Assembly: GCF_946482605.1 (NCBI RefSeq)
Contig: NZ_CAMLSE010000011.1
Span: forward strand, 186,001 to 250,000
Length of the DNA: 64,000 bases
From: an uncultured Dyadobacter sp.
GTDB lineage: Bacteria > Bacteroidota > Bacteroidia > Cytophagales > Spirosomataceae
Direction of reading: 5' to 3'
Part shown: piece by piece, positions 12,000 through 21,510 of the stretch
Layout of the letters: every line of letters begins with the position of its first letter
Numbering within the stretch: the first letter of the stretch is position 1
The notes under the pieces: model-generated
Told to the model about the DNA's origin: nothing
What the model saw: the letters and a program-made list of their open reading frames with translations, nothing else
Databases searched by the model: none
Made by a program: the position numbers and the translations under genes

Positions 12000-12965
12000 C
12001 TACTTCTCGAACCTTATCACGCTATTTTTAATTGGTTTGATCGTATTCAGATAAGTAAAGATCGCGGCGAGGTCATCTTCCTTCATGCCCGCGTACATGA
12101 CCCAGGGCATAGGCGTGTTCAGCTCGCCCGGTGCGATTTTGGGAGAGACGTAATTGCTGTCGGCGTACGCTTTGAAACGGGCTACAAATGCGCCCTCTGT
12201 CCAGCTACCGATCCCGGTTTCCTTGTCCGGGGTGATGTTCGGTGAGCGTACAACACCGTTCGGGCTGCGGAACTCCATTCCTCCGCCGAATTCCGTTCCG
12301 GGGACCACGCTGCCCTTGTCCGTTTTGCTGTGACAATCCACGCAGCCGGTAGCGGTGATCAGATATTTTCCGTAAGCTACCTCGTCCGTCTCCGAAGGGC
12401 GACTTGCAAGGGACGCCTTCCGGGGCATTGTATTAATCAGGATGTTAACAGGAAAATCCGGCTCCGACCGCGGGTTCACTTTCTGCACCGGCGGCAGCTC
12501 GCGGATGTAGGCGATCACCGAATAGATATCCTCCTGGTCGAGCTGGCCGAAACGGTGATAGGCCATCACGGGAAACAACGCTTTACCATCCTTATTGACG
12601 CCGGTTGTGACGGCACGGAAAATTTCTCCGTCCGTCCAACTGGCCAGCGTATAGGGTGTGATATTGGGTGCAAAAAACTTTCCGGGAAAGCCCATCTCCT
12701 GACTGAATTGCTCTCCGCCTCCGCCCAATGCCCCCGTAAGCGGCCCTGCATACTGTGACCAATCGCGGGTGCTGTGGCAGTCCATACATACGGTCACGTG
12801 ATTAGCCAGATACTTCCCACGTTCGACACGGGCCTTGGTCCGATCGATCTTGATATCCGGGGCGGGGCCGGTATCAGGGAGGGCGGCTTTCAGATAAATG
12901 ATGCCTGCCACAATAATTACAAGGATGCCTGCGAGTATTTTACCAATGAGTTTGAGCACTTTCAA
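12000..12965 (-). CDS. Membrane-anchored dihaem cytochrome c
   Basis: A 321-residue protein with one N-terminal membrane helix (about 5-27) acting as an uncleaved anchor or signal. Two class I cytochrome c domains follow, with haem sites CMDCH at 60-64 and CVDCH at 208-212. Paired motifs FAPNITP and RSPNITPD, and TDGEIFRAV and TEGAFVARF, show that the two halves are related. The protein acts in the periplasm as an electron carrier or as an electron acceptor for dehydrogenases; the partner is not visible here. The most upstream in-frame start is TTG (12965), with GTG at 12959 as the alternative. No in-frame ATG lies before the upstream stop. Its start is 40 bp from the strong ScyD-side hairpin, leaving little room for a separate promoter. 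Confidence 0.85.
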   Translation of the reverse strand: MKVLKLIGKILAGILVIIVAGIIYLKAALPDTGPAPDIKIDRTKARVERGKYLANHVTVCMDCHSTRDWSQYAGPLTGALGGGGEQFSQEMGFPGKFFAPNITPYTLASWTDGEIFRAVTTGVNKDGKALFPVMAYHRFGQLDQEDIYSVIAYIRELPPVQKVNPRSEPDFPVNILINTMPRKASLASRPSETDEVAYGKYLITATGCVDCHSKTDKGSVVPGTEFGGGMEFRSPNGVVRSPNITPDKETGIGSWTEGAFVARFKAYADSNYVSPKIAPGELNTPMPWVMYAGMKEDDLAAIFTYLNTIKPIKNSVIRFEK

Positions 12966-13004
12966 ATGGATGTCGGAATGTAATGAATAGATCCTGTCGA
13001 ATAT

Positions 13005-13036
13005 ATTTTAAACCCGGGAGCGCCCGGGTTTAAAAT
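13005..13036. terminator. Perfect 14-bp bidirectional terminator hairpin
   Basis: Arms 13005-13018 (ATTTTAAACCCGGG) and 13023-13036 (CCCGGGTTTAAAAT) are exact reverse complements around a 4-nt loop (AGCG). The CCCGGG core with flanking A/T runs gives a terminator shape on both strands. It sits 4 bp past the stop of the ScyD-like gene. Confidence 0.88.
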
Positions 13037-13040
13037 CGAA

Positions 13041-14024
13041 TCAGTAGGTAAGCTTGGTGATCGTCCCGTCCTGGTAACTGAGCAGATAGTAGGTCTGATC
13101 GCCGGCTCGGATGATATCGGTTGGCCGCGAAACGCCGCTGAAAAGCGTGTTTCCATTCTCGTCGAGCACTTTACCCGACTTTGCCTCGAATCCCTTTTTT
13201 CCGAACACCCCGTGCTGAATGACGATGGGTTTGTTATTAATGGAAAGCGTTATGCCTGTCAGCGTCGTGAAATTAGATTTGTACACGCCCACTTCTCCCT
13301 TTTGATTCACCTGGAAAATCTTCGCGCTGTCGGTTGCAAACGGGAAGCCCGTCAGGTTGCTTACCAGAAATTTGCTGCCGTCGAAAACGATGCCGGTCGG
13401 AACAGCTTCCACACCCGGCCCGACGTCGGGGATACGGGCGAAAAGGCTCAGGTCGCCGCTCACCATATCCTTTTTGATGATCGCATTGCTTCCCGCGTCA
13501 ACGATGTACAGGTGATCGTCAGGTCCAAATGTAAAATCATAGGTGTTCGAATTAACCGGGTCCGTCAAACCCAGGGTTTCGACATAGCTTCCGATATCTT
13601 CGGAGGGGATGTCCGAAAGCTTAACGGCGGCGTTGCCTGATTGAAAGGTGGACACATCGGCTGTGTAAAGGATGCCATTTGAGCCATGCAAAAAATACAA
13701 TTTCCCTTTGCGATAAACCAGATGGCTTATCCCTTCTATCGACCCTTCCCGCATCAGCGACTCAAGGCCGGTTACAAATGTAGTTTTGATACCCAATGGC
13801 GTGATCATGGAAACACTGCCGTCATTGCCTTTGCCTGAGCCCGCCTCGGTAGTCCAGACGTTTCCTTTGTCGTCAAAGGCGAGTCCAATGGGGTATTTCA
13901 ATCCGGTTACAAATGTTTCTGAGGAAAAAGATTGTGGTTCCGGAATGGGTTCCGAGTGGTCGGTGCAGGCTTGAATAAAAATGGAAAGTATTGCGGCGTT
14001 AACTAGGAGAACAAATTTTTTCAT
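13041..14024 (-). CDS. ScyD/ScyE-like NHL beta-propeller lipoprotein
   Basis: The 327-residue protein has a lipoprotein signal (IQAC, Cys20) and a beta-propeller with repeated phrases of the NHL/SMP-30 type: TFVTGLKYPIGLAFDDKGNVWTTEAG near 38, a copy beginning DFTFGPDDHLYIVDAGSNAI, VPTGIVFDGSKFLVSNLTG, and SRPTDIIRAGDQTYYLLSY at the end. This pattern matches the family annotated ScyD/ScyE, whose role in Bacteroidota is not settled. It lies 114 bp after the T9SS substrate gene and is closed by a strong terminator, so it may share a transcript with that gene. The propeller fold is clear; the ligand is unknown. Confidence 0.75.
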   Translation of the reverse strand: MKKFVLLVNAAILSIFIQACTDHSEPIPEPQSFSSETFVTGLKYPIGLAFDDKGNVWTTEAGSGKGNDGSVSMITPLGIKTTFVTGLESLMREGSIEGISHLVYRKGKLYFLHGSNGILYTADVSTFQSGNAAVKLSDIPSEDIGSYVETLGLTDPVNSNTYDFTFGPDDHLYIVDAGSNAIIKKDMVSGDLSLFARIPDVGPGVEAVPTGIVFDGSKFLVSNLTGFPFATDSAKIFQVNQKGEVGVYKSNFTTLTGITLSINNKPIVIQHGVFGKKGFEAKSGKVLDENGNTLFSGVSRPTDIIRAGDQTYYLLSYQDGTITKLTY

Positions 14025-14069
14025 TTTGGAATTTCAGTGTTTGGTTTAAGATTCAATTTGATTTAAAAT

Positions 14070-14138
14070 TTACCTGGCCATTAAAATCTTCGAGGTTTTG
14101 TGGTCCTTTCGCAAGCGGAATTCCAGCAGCATTTCTCC
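14070..14138 (-). other. In-frame CTD-like tail beyond the stop of the beta-helix gene
   Basis: Reading on in the frame of the upstream gene past its TAG gives 22 codons and then TAA. The residues GEMLLEFRLRKD and TSKILMAR resemble the last strands of a T9SS type A C-terminal domain, and align loosely with the preceding true end (GVLLLKANG and VLKVVKE). It could be a remnant of a second sorting domain or chance. There is no sign that it is translated. Confidence 0.35.
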
Positions 14139-17100
14139 CTATTCTTTCACTACTTTCAGAACACTGCTTCCGTTTGCTTTCAATAACAATACACCCGCTG
14201 GCATTCCCGATATATCTATTTTTTGAGAGGCCGATATTTTCCTGACTTTCTTTAAAATTCTCCCATTGAAATCAGTAAACTCAGCCCAGGTAGCATCGCT
14301 CTGTTTCCAATCGATCCAAAGCTCGCTTTGGGCAGGCACCGGGTAGGCGATCCATCCTTCATTGGCCGGTAGTTTTACGGATATTAATTTGCTATATGCC
14401 GTTGTTCCATCCATTTCCAGGATTTTCAGGCGGTAGTAAGCTCGTTCACCCGTGTGCGTCAGCGTATCCGTGTAGGTGTAGGCCGTGCTGGCGAGGACAT
14501 TGGCTTCTACCTCGCCAATCCTGGTAAATGTTTTGGCATTATTACTGTATTCGACCTCGTATACCTGGATATTCTCCTGTTCTGCAACCTTCCAGTCAAG
14601 CTTTACTTGTTGGTTATCCGTCTGTTTCCCCTCGAAACTGATCACGCGGACCGGCAATGGATTCTGCGTAACTGTTCCTGCAAAAAAACCACTGAAACCT
14701 TCAACCAAAAATGAAACTTCCCACCGATTCTGAGCCGCATTCCAATAGATGTCCCAGTCGTCGGGGTCAATGACGTCCCGCGAATTTCCATAAGAAGCAG
14801 GGCTTCCGCTGCCATCGGAACTCTCTCCGTGAAACTGATAGATCCGAAGGTTAGCCTTCCTCGTATCTTCACCGTCCGCCTGGCCGGTGGGCAAATACTC
14901 CGAAGGCGTCAGTTTCGAATTCAGTGCGTCAAATTCTGTCTGGGTGAAGTAAAGGACGACGCGACCCGTCGAGGATCCCGGATTGTCGGCAGGAACAATG
15001 TCAAAATGCCTTTGGAGATATGCGGCGTTGGCGTAGGAATTTACCTGGGCGTCCACCCACACTTTGGCGGTTACCAGGCCATTCAGGTTGTCCGGTATCA
15101 GGGTCAGGAAATCCGAATCGCAAACAGCTGCTTCCGCCGTAAATGTATGCGCCGCATTGCCCGCATTTCCGAAAGTGAAAGAACTTCCTTTTGCATTGCC
15201 TGCCAGCGCAGTCGCATCGGGTGACCGCTCGGTTTGAAACTCGAACGCGCCCATATCGATCAGATGACGGAAAATCCTGCTTTTGCCGGCCAGGTCGGTC
15301 ACGGGAATATCTTCCTCGGAAGAATAAAGGTCAATATCCCCCGCATCGATTGCCCGGCTGCATACGGTTAGTGAAAAGTCGCCGACGTTCATGTCGGCAA
15401 ACTGCGGGTCTACATCCAGGTTTCCCCCGTCATCCCCGATATCTTCGAGCTGCCAGTTCACACTTCCTCCGCTTCCGGGGAAGATCGTATTGGCAACGTA
15501 AACAGTGGCTTCGTCGAAATAAAAGTTAGCCTGGGAAGACGGTTCGGCGCCTGACGACAGGTTGTTCGCGATAATGCTGTTCAAAATCTCGACCCATTCT
15601 CCCCTGACCGAAGCGACACCCGCGCCGTTCGTGCCCTGTACCGACAGGTTTTGCGCCACGGTCGTGTTGATAATTTCCAGATCGCCCTCAGACGCAATGT
15701 CCAGTATGCCACTGCCCTGCCCTTTGGTATAATTGTGGTAGATGGCCGAATTCCTGATCGTCAATTCGCTGCCGTATGCGGTAAACCCTCCCCCTTTGGT
15801 ACCCAGGTTGTTTCGGACTACCAGGTTTTTAAAACCCACTTCCGTATCCGTCCACAGAATGAAAAGACCAGAACCGTACTCCGTCGGCACCACTGTTTCG
15901 CTGATAAAAAGCTTTTCTCCGGGGACAGGCGACGTATTATTTGCGCCTTCGATCGTGAAGCCATCCAATGCATTATCCGAATACAGCTGGAATCCATAGA
16001 TCAGATGGCGTGCATTTTCGCCGAATTCACTTTTGATCCCGTTGTTATACAGATCGGTAAAATTGAAGTTGTCATTTCCGTTGAAGTCGCCGCTCAGGAT
16101 ACTGGCATTGGCTGTAAGACTGAGATCCCGTGCTTCAAGCGATGTTTCGTCCCCCTTGAATCCGCCATACAATTGGGTGTCCAGTTGCAGCAGAAAAGCA
16201 TTGTACGGACTTTTGGGATCAGCTTTCGAAAAATCGTCAGGGCGGTAAAGCGGATGATATGTTCCGCCGGCAACCCATATCTGTTTCACCGCAATCAGAT
16301 TGGAAGCAAAAACCGCATCGGCCACTTCGGGTGCCGCATTGTTCCAGTCATGCCCGCTCTTCGTGCCGGTGCCCCCTTTTTTTACAAACAGTATCCCGTT
16401 TTCATTGGGAGTAAGTGCGGTTTCCAAAATTCCAAATATACTTTCCAGAGCACCTATATCCACTGTGCCCTTTATGATCCGGGCCGTTCCCCTGTAATCG
16501 GTGGTCAGCGCCGACAAATCAGGTATCTGATCGGATTGAAAATACAGATTATTGCCTTTGTTAATGGCAGGACTGCCCGGATACAATCCAAAAACACCAC
16601 TTCCGGGGTTATACATTTGAGCGTCTGCGTCTAAGTTACCACCCTGGTCATTTCCAAAGTCAGTATGCCAGGAACCGCTTCCGCCGCTTCCCGGGACAAT
16701 GCTGTGGGCGAAAGAAGGAACTCCGCCGTTGATCACCTGTATTTCAATGTCTGCATTGCTCCGGTTGTCGTTGATGATGGTGTTACGGATTTTCGGGGCA
16801 CCACCGTCAACCAGCAATCCGCCGCTTCCCTCTCCCCTGTTTCTTGCTATGGTAACATTGGTGAGCACATCAGAAGAATTAAGCAGGAAAACAGCCCCCG
16901 ATCCGTCCGCACGATTGTTATTGATGATCGAGTTGGTTAGAACAATTTCGGATTCAGATGCATAGATGGCCGCACCGTCCATTGCACGGTTGCCGGAGAT
17001 CTGGAAATTGGTCAGTGATGGAGCCGAATTACTGACGAAAATCCCAGCCCCCTTGCCCGCTTTGCTGTTGTATATTTCGATGTTGGCGAGTGAAGGTGAT

Positions 17101-18089
17101 GAATTGATGATGACAATGCCGCCGCCCGCATTGCGAGAGATAGTCATACCCTCCACGGAAACGTCCGACGCCAGGCTGGCATTTCCGCCGGTAATCAAAA
17201 ACCCATCCAGACTGGCACTGCCCACGTCGCCGGCTGACGTAACCACATGGTGTATAAATTCGTCTCCGTCGAGAATCGTTACAAGATCCTGACCTGCGTC
17301 CCGATCATCAAAAGGATAGCTGGTCTGGGTCGCGAGTTTGCGTTCGGCAAGGGATTGCTCCACACCGGTAAAGCCACCGTAAATTTTGACGTTGGGTACT
17401 AACCTGAATGTGTAGTCTTCCTGGATTACGCCGTCTTCGTCGATATAGTCGTGGTCATAAATAGCGCGATAAACGCCATTGGCAACCCATATCTGCTGGA
17501 CGCCGGGATTTTCATGCGCATACTTAAAAGCTTCTCCCAATTGCTGGTAGGCATTTCTCCAACTACTGCCATCATAAGGCGGCCCATCGGTTTTATTGAT
17601 ATTCACATACAAAACGGGCGGAACTGCATCGGTGGCTGATAGTCTTGCAGCAGTTTGTCGCACCTTGATGGCACGTATTTCAGCCGGGCTTTTCGCGGGA
17701 TGTCTCTTTAGTGCTGCGGCGACTGTTCTTTCCAGCCAGCTTGCCGAATTGCTTTCCGACAGCGTTTTCAGGCCTCCAACTCGCGGATCATAGCGCGTCC
17801 CCGCGCTTGTGGTTGCCTTTCCCGGTGCTGGTTGTGGCCCGGCTTTGAGCGGACCCTGCTGGCTCACACGATCCCGGGCGGCTCTTTTGGCCGCCCGCTC
17901 AGCCATTTTCTTCCGGTAGATTTCACTTTCTGGCAATCCGTCTTTCGGTTTCGGTGCTCCGGGAGCAACCTTTGATCCATCCTCCTGCTTCACCACACCG
18001 AATGCCCTGGCATGCGGTGATTGAACTGTTAAAAGCAGGGAAAAAATAACGAAGAGCGGGCTGAGGTAGGAAATGTAGCGTTTCTTCAT
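14139..18089 (-). CDS. Large T9SS-secreted right-handed beta-helix protein
   Basis: This 1316-residue protein starts with a signal peptide (about 1-30) and a Lys/Pro-rich linker. Two copies of a pectin-lyase-like beta-helix module follow. Each opens with a YVN or FVKKGG phrase, then IWVANGVY or IWVAGGTY, then IYGGFTGVE or LYGGFKGDE, then a long ladder of short repeats with N-x-I/V motifs (NRAMDGAAIYASES, NNRADGSGAVF). Each copy ends with DLSALTTDYRGTARI or DLAGKSRIF and DIGALE or DMGAFE. A region with a fibronectin-like fold (about 1140-1235) leads to the T9SS type A sorting domain (YPVPAQSELWIDW to the end, VLKVVKE). The protein is therefore predicted to cross the outer membrane by T9SS and be attached to, or released from, the surface. 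No catalytic residues could be assigned, so polysaccharide binding or lyase activity stays open. It is divergent from a sensor kinase gene with a palindromic site between them. Confidence 0.85.
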   Translation of the reverse strand: MKKRYISYLSPLFVIFSLLLTVQSPHARAFGVVKQEDGSKVAPGAPKPKDGLPESEIYRKKMAERAAKRAARDRVSQQGPLKAGPQPAPGKATTSAGTRYDPRVGGLKTLSESNSASWLERTVAAALKRHPAKSPAEIRAIKVRQTAARLSATDAVPPVLYVNINKTDGPPYDGSSWRNAYQQLGEAFKYAHENPGVQQIWVANGVYRAIYDHDYIDEDGVIQEDYTFRLVPNVKIYGGFTGVEQSLAERKLATQTSYPFDDRDAGQDLVTILDGDEFIHHVVTSAGDVGSASLDGFLITGGNASLASDVSVEGMTISRNAGGGIVIINSSPSLANIEIYNSKAGKGAGIFVSNSAPSLTNFQISGNRAMDGAAIYASESEIVLTNSIINNNRADGSGAVFLLNSSDVLTNVTIARNRGEGSGGLLVDGGAPKIRNTIINDNRSNADIEIQVINGGVPSFAHSIVPGSGGSGSWHTDFGNDQGGNLDADAQMYNPGSGVFGLYPGSPAINKGNNLYFQSDQIPDLSALTTDYRGTARIIKGTVDIGALESIFGILETALTPNENGILFVKKGGTGTKSGHDWNNAAPEVADAVFASNLIAVKQIWVAGGTYHPLYRPDDFSKADPKSPYNAFLLQLDTQLYGGFKGDETSLEARDLSLTANASILSGDFNGNDNFNFTDLYNNGIKSEFGENARHLIYGFQLYSDNALDGFTIEGANNTSPVPGEKLFISETVVPTEYGSGLFILWTDTEVGFKNLVVRNNLGTKGGGFTAYGSELTIRNSAIYHNYTKGQGSGILDIASEGDLEIINTTVAQNLSVQGTNGAGVASVRGEWVEILNSIIANNLSSGAEPSSQANFYFDEATVYVANTIFPGSGGSVNWQLEDIGDDGGNLDVDPQFADMNVGDFSLTVCSRAIDAGDIDLYSSEEDIPVTDLAGKSRIFRHLIDMGAFEFQTERSPDATALAGNAKGSSFTFGNAGNAAHTFTAEAAVCDSDFLTLIPDNLNGLVTAKVWVDAQVNSYANAAYLQRHFDIVPADNPGSSTGRVVLYFTQTEFDALNSKLTPSEYLPTGQADGEDTRKANLRIYQFHGESSDGSGSPASYGNSRDVIDPDDWDIYWNAAQNRWEVSFLVEGFSGFFAGTVTQNPLPVRVISFEGKQTDNQQVKLDWKVAEQENIQVYEVEYSNNAKTFTRIGEVEANVLASTAYTYTDTLTHTGERAYYRLKILEMDGTTAYSKLISVKLPANEGWIAYPVPAQSELWIDWKQSDATWAEFTDFNGRILKKVRKISASQKIDISGMPAGVLLLKANGSSVLKVVKE

Positions 18090-18243
18090 TTCTTGTACAG
18101 ATTAGTAGCCATGAAAGATTGATAACGTTGAGTAAATGAATATCTAAAACCGCCTGGCCCCGGAGGTTACCAGAGCAAGTGCGGGCGTATGTCGATGCTG
18201 AATTTGGGCCGGACAAAAGAAGACAATGTAGCCACAAGGCACA

Positions 18244-18261
18244 ATAGCAAATTCTTGCTAT
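18244..18261. promoter_or_regulatory. 18-bp inverted repeat, candidate response-regulator operator (copy 1)
   Basis: ATAGCAAATTCTTGCTAT has perfect 7-bp arms (ATAGCAA/TTGCTAT) around 4 nt. It lies between the divergent T9SS-substrate gene (start 18089) and the sensor kinase gene (start 18373). It matches the site at 21511-21528 at 15 of 18 positions. Confidence 0.6.
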
Positions 18262-18351
18262 ACGCAGGCCTGACGGGGGCGAAAAACCATTTTTGTGCCT
18301 GACGGTTGATAAATAGTGACTGATCTTAGTCCCTTATCAGGTTTACCAGTA

Positions 18352-18359
18352 TATATTTG
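18352..18359 (+). promoter_or_regulatory. Possible -7 box of the sensor kinase gene
   Basis: TATATTTG fits the Bacteroidota -7 consensus TAnnTTTG. It ends only 13 bp before the ATG at 18373, so transcripts from it would have almost no leader for that start; the later Met at 18391 would then be favoured. No clear -33 box was found. Confidence 0.35.
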
Positions 18360-18372
18360 AGTTCCTTCTCAA

Positions 18373-21300
18373 ATGATGTCTGTCATTGCAATGCAACGCA
18401 AACTTCCACGGTTCAGGTTTTTCGGACGATCGGTGAAACGCTATTACTTCGGGTTGCTTCTTTACGTGGTCCAGAACTGCGTGATTCCATGCCATGCGCA
18501 GGCGCCCAAAACGCGTATCAACATTCAGCTATTGGGTCCCGAACAAGGCCTGCCCAGTCGAAATATCCGCAGCCTGTCTCAGGATGGCCGGGGTTTTATG
18601 TGGGTCGGCACCGGCCAGGACCTCTGGCGTTACGACGGTTATACATTTCAGGACCTCACGGGCATACTCACAAAATCGATCGGCAGCAGAACATTGATCA
18701 ATCAGATACGGACCGGCGCCGGGGGCGATATCTGGGTGGCGCATAATAATGGCATCAGCATCATCGATCCGTTTCATTTCACCTGCCGTACGATTGATCC
18801 CTCGCGCTACCTGAAAGCGGTAGCGACAAAACAGAACCTGGATATATTTTTTGACAGGAAATCAAACGCCTGGGTGGCGATATCGGGAGGCAGACTGGTA
18901 AAAATCGATCGGAATGCCGTCCCTGTGGCCCTGTACACGCCGCCAGCTCGTCCGGGGATTTTAGCCAGGAATGTTGTCACGAAGCTTTTGTATGATAGTC
19001 AAAACAATGTGTATGCTTACAATGAAAGTAATTTCCTGGATGTGATCAGTGAGAAGGGGAATTTCGTCGGGCGGGTCGATTTGCTGGGAGCCGGGCAGCT
19101 TTCCAGGCATTATAATGTCGCCAGCGTTGTGCAATCCGGCACGGACGAGCTTACCATTTACTACAAGCAACCAGGAACCCGGAAGGGCCGGATGCGCAAA
19201 TACTTCTGTGCAAAACAAATGTTTGGCCCTATACTAGATCCTGACACGGCAGTCGTTCCGGATGTGGTTTACCAGGATTCAAAGGGGCATACGTGGTACA
19301 AGGCGAAAGATGAAGTTGGCTTTTTAAATCAAAAAACAGGCGAATTCACCGCCATAACAGACCGGTTACAGCAAAAATCCGGTGCCAATATCTTTTTCTT
19401 TGCAGCATTCCTGAGCGCTGATGATAGTTTTTGGATGTCGTGCGTCGATGGTCTCTTCAAAATCACACTGACCGAAGAAATATTCAGAAAGTACCTGAGC
19501 GTGCCTTTGGACAACCCGGGCGATATCGGGAGCAGCATCCGGGGCATTACAGAAGACAGCACGGGGAAGATATGGGTATGTTCCTACGGCTATCACGCCG
19601 ATAGTATGGCCTATATGTTCCACCAAATCGATCCGGTAAAAGGCAAAGCCAGACACATGATCCTGCACCGCCCGAAGAACATCCCCGGCGATCATGTGAT
19701 CCCGTACAAGGTGCTGTTTGCAAAAGACCAGGTTTACGCCGTTACCGACGGCACACAATTCCTGCGAATCGAGCCGGAGACCGAGGAATACTTCCCCGTA
19801 GAATTTCCGTCTGTCAGCGGTAGGGGGTTCACCTATTTCTACAAACTGAACGATCACACCTTCTGGATGGGGACCTGGGGCGGGATGGCGATGATCGATA
19901 TCCGGGACATGAAACCGGTCCTGTTCAACGACAAGGCAGGCAGGTATATCAAAAATGAACGTGTAAACCACTTCATGCCCTGGACTGATAACCGCATTTT
20001 GGTGAGCACCACCAACGGTTTGTACATTTTGAACCGGGATGCGACCATTCAGGAACATTACGGACAGGGTGCCGCGGACAAAATCAAGCTGCCTGCATTG
20101 CAGATCTTTCATAGTGTCTGGTATGACAATGCATTATGGGCCGCGTCGACACAAGGCTTGATCCGCATTGACACTACTTTGAAAAAAGCACGACTTTTCA
20201 CCACCGATGACGGCCTGCCTGATAACAACATTTATGCATCACTGCCGGATGAACGCGGAAACCTTTGGCTAAGCACCAACAAAGGCCTGTCCCGCTTCAA
20301 TACCCGCACTCAGAAGTTCTACAATTACGGCATTTCCGACGGGCTCCCCCATACAGAATTCAACCATGGCTCCTACCTCAAATCACAGGACGGCACGCTG
20401 TATTTTGGTGGCCTGAACGGCATTGTTGCGTTTGACCCGGCACAACTGGACATCAGTGCCCAGAAAGAGCGCGGGTTGCAGCTGATCTCCTATTCCAAAT
20501 ACGACGCGGGGCAGAACAGAACAGATACGATCACCAACCATCAGTCGGGCAGTCAGATCGTTTTCAATCCCGACGATCGCCTTTTCGCATTTGCATTCAT
20601 GAGCCCCGACTATCACAACACCAGGCTCAACCGGTTCCGTTATCAGCTGGAAGGCTGGGACGACGACAGCTGGCACATATTCGAAAACGGCAACAAGCTA
20701 CTCTTAAACAGCCTGCCGCCAGGCAATTACAAGCTACGGGTGCAGGTGTCCGTGGCAGGTGCCGACTGGGGTGTGCAGGAATGGCAGGCTCCTGTGAAAG
20801 TGGTGGCGCCATGGTACAAATCACCCTGGTTCTTTATCCTCAGCACGCTGGTGATCAGTTTGCTGATCTACCTCTTTTATCGCTACCGGCTCCGCCAGGT
20901 CCTGCACATCCAGCAAATCCGGAATGGCATCAGCGCCGATATGCACGACGAAATCGGGAGCACGCTGAGCAGCATTACCTTTTACAGCCAGGCACTGCTC
21001 ATGCAAATGGACAAGCCCGAACATCAGCAGGTGGTACAAAAAATCAAAGAAAATGCGCAGCAGGTACAGGAAGGGATCAGCGACATTGTATGGAGTGTGA
21101 AAGCCGGCAGCGACGAGATCCAGGATGTATTTGCCCGGATGTTCCATTTCGGAAGCGGACTCGCCGAGTCCAAAGGTATTTCGTTTCATTTCGAAACCGA
21201 CCCAAGACTCGAAAACAGGAAGCTTGACATGCAGACCCGTAAAAACCTTTACCTGATATTCAAAGAGGCCATCAACAACGCCGCCAAATATGCGGAATGC

Positions 21301-21501
21301 ACCACTTTACATGTCAGGATCAGCTACGAAAATGGCCATGTAAATATGGTTATTGAAGACAATGGTAACGGTTTTGACCGCCAGGCTGCTAAACAGGGCA
21401 ATGGGCTGACGAACATGCAGCAACGCGCAGCTCAGATGGAAGGACAGTTGATGATCCTATCCGAAGAAATGAGCGGCACGACCATCAAGTTGGTGTTTTA
21501 G
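18373..21501 (+). CDS. Propeller-type sensor histidine kinase (Y_Y_Y, HisKA_3)
   Basis: The 1042-residue kinase has a signal segment (about 24-43, ending CHAQ) and a periplasmic two-component propeller with repeats such as SLSQDGRGFMWVGTGQDLWRYDG and ASLPDERGNLWLSTNKGLSRFN. A Y_Y_Y domain (about 710-800), one membrane helix (about 818-837) and a LuxR-class kinase core follow. His858 lies in MHDEIGS, keeping the acidic residue after His, and the ATP site shows NNAAKYA and DNGNGF. Unlike the HTCS it has no receiver or AraC part and works with the separate LuxR regulator 62 bp downstream. Related sensors detect glycans or other external ligands; the ligand here is unknown. Its divergent neighbour, the T9SS beta-helix protein, is a likely target. 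Two nearby inverted repeats suggest autoregulation. Confidence 0.92.
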   Translation: MMSVIAMQRKLPRFRFFGRSVKRYYFGLLLYVVQNCVIPCHAQAPKTRINIQLLGPEQGLPSRNIRSLSQDGRGFMWVGTGQDLWRYDGYTFQDLTGILTKSIGSRTLINQIRTGAGGDIWVAHNNGISIIDPFHFTCRTIDPSRYLKAVATKQNLDIFFDRKSNAWVAISGGRLVKIDRNAVPVALYTPPARPGILARNVVTKLLYDSQNNVYAYNESNFLDVISEKGNFVGRVDLLGAGQLSRHYNVASVVQSGTDELTIYYKQPGTRKGRMRKYFCAKQMFGPILDPDTAVVPDVVYQDSKGHTWYKAKDEVGFLNQKTGEFTAITDRLQQKSGANIFFFAAFLSADDSFWMSCVDGLFKITLTEEIFRKYLSVPLDNPGDIGSSIRGITEDSTGKIWVCSYGYHADSMAYMFHQIDPVKGKARHMILHRPKNIPGDHVIPYKVLFAKDQVYAVTDGTQFLRIEPETEEYFPVEFPSVSGRGFTYFYKLNDHTFWMGTWGGMAMIDIRDMKPVLFNDKAGRYIKNERVNHFMPWTDNRILVSTTNGLYILNRDATIQEHYGQGAADKIKLPALQIFHSVWYDNALWAASTQGLIRIDTTLKKARLFTTDDGLPDNNIYASLPDERGNLWLSTNKGLSRFNTRTQKFYNYGISDGLPHTEFNHGSYLKSQDGTLYFGGLNGIVAFDPAQLDISAQKERGLQLISYSKYDAGQNRTDTITNHQSGSQIVFNPDDRLFAFAFMSPDYHNTRLNRFRYQLEGWDDDSWHIFENGNKLLLNSLPPGNYKLRVQVSVAGADWGVQEWQAPVKVVAPWYKSPWFFILSTLVISLLIYLFYRYRLRQVLHIQQIRNGISADMHDEIGSTLSSITFYSQALLMQMDKPEHQQVVQKIKENAQQVQEGISDIVWSVKAGSDEIQDVFARMFHFGSGLAESKGISFHFETDPRLENRKLDMQTRKNLYLIFKEAINNAAKYAECTTLHVRISYENGHVNMVIEDNGNGFDRQAAKQGNGLTNMQQRAAQMEGQLMILSEEMSGTTIKLVF

Positions 21502-21510
21502 CCAGACCTA

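Noticed and set aside
11748..12245. Plus-strand open frame crossing the intergenic region into the cytochrome gene
   Set aside because: The product is low in recognisable sequence and contains the G-rich run and the terminator; half of it is antisense to the cytochrome.
15651..16634. Plus-strand open frame of 327 codons inside the beta-helix gene
   Set aside because: Repeats of the beta-helix on the minus strand explain the lack of stops; no independent coding sign was seen.
16845..16855. TTGCTAT inside the beta-helix gene
   Set aside because: It is a single half-site within coding sequence and is likely chance.
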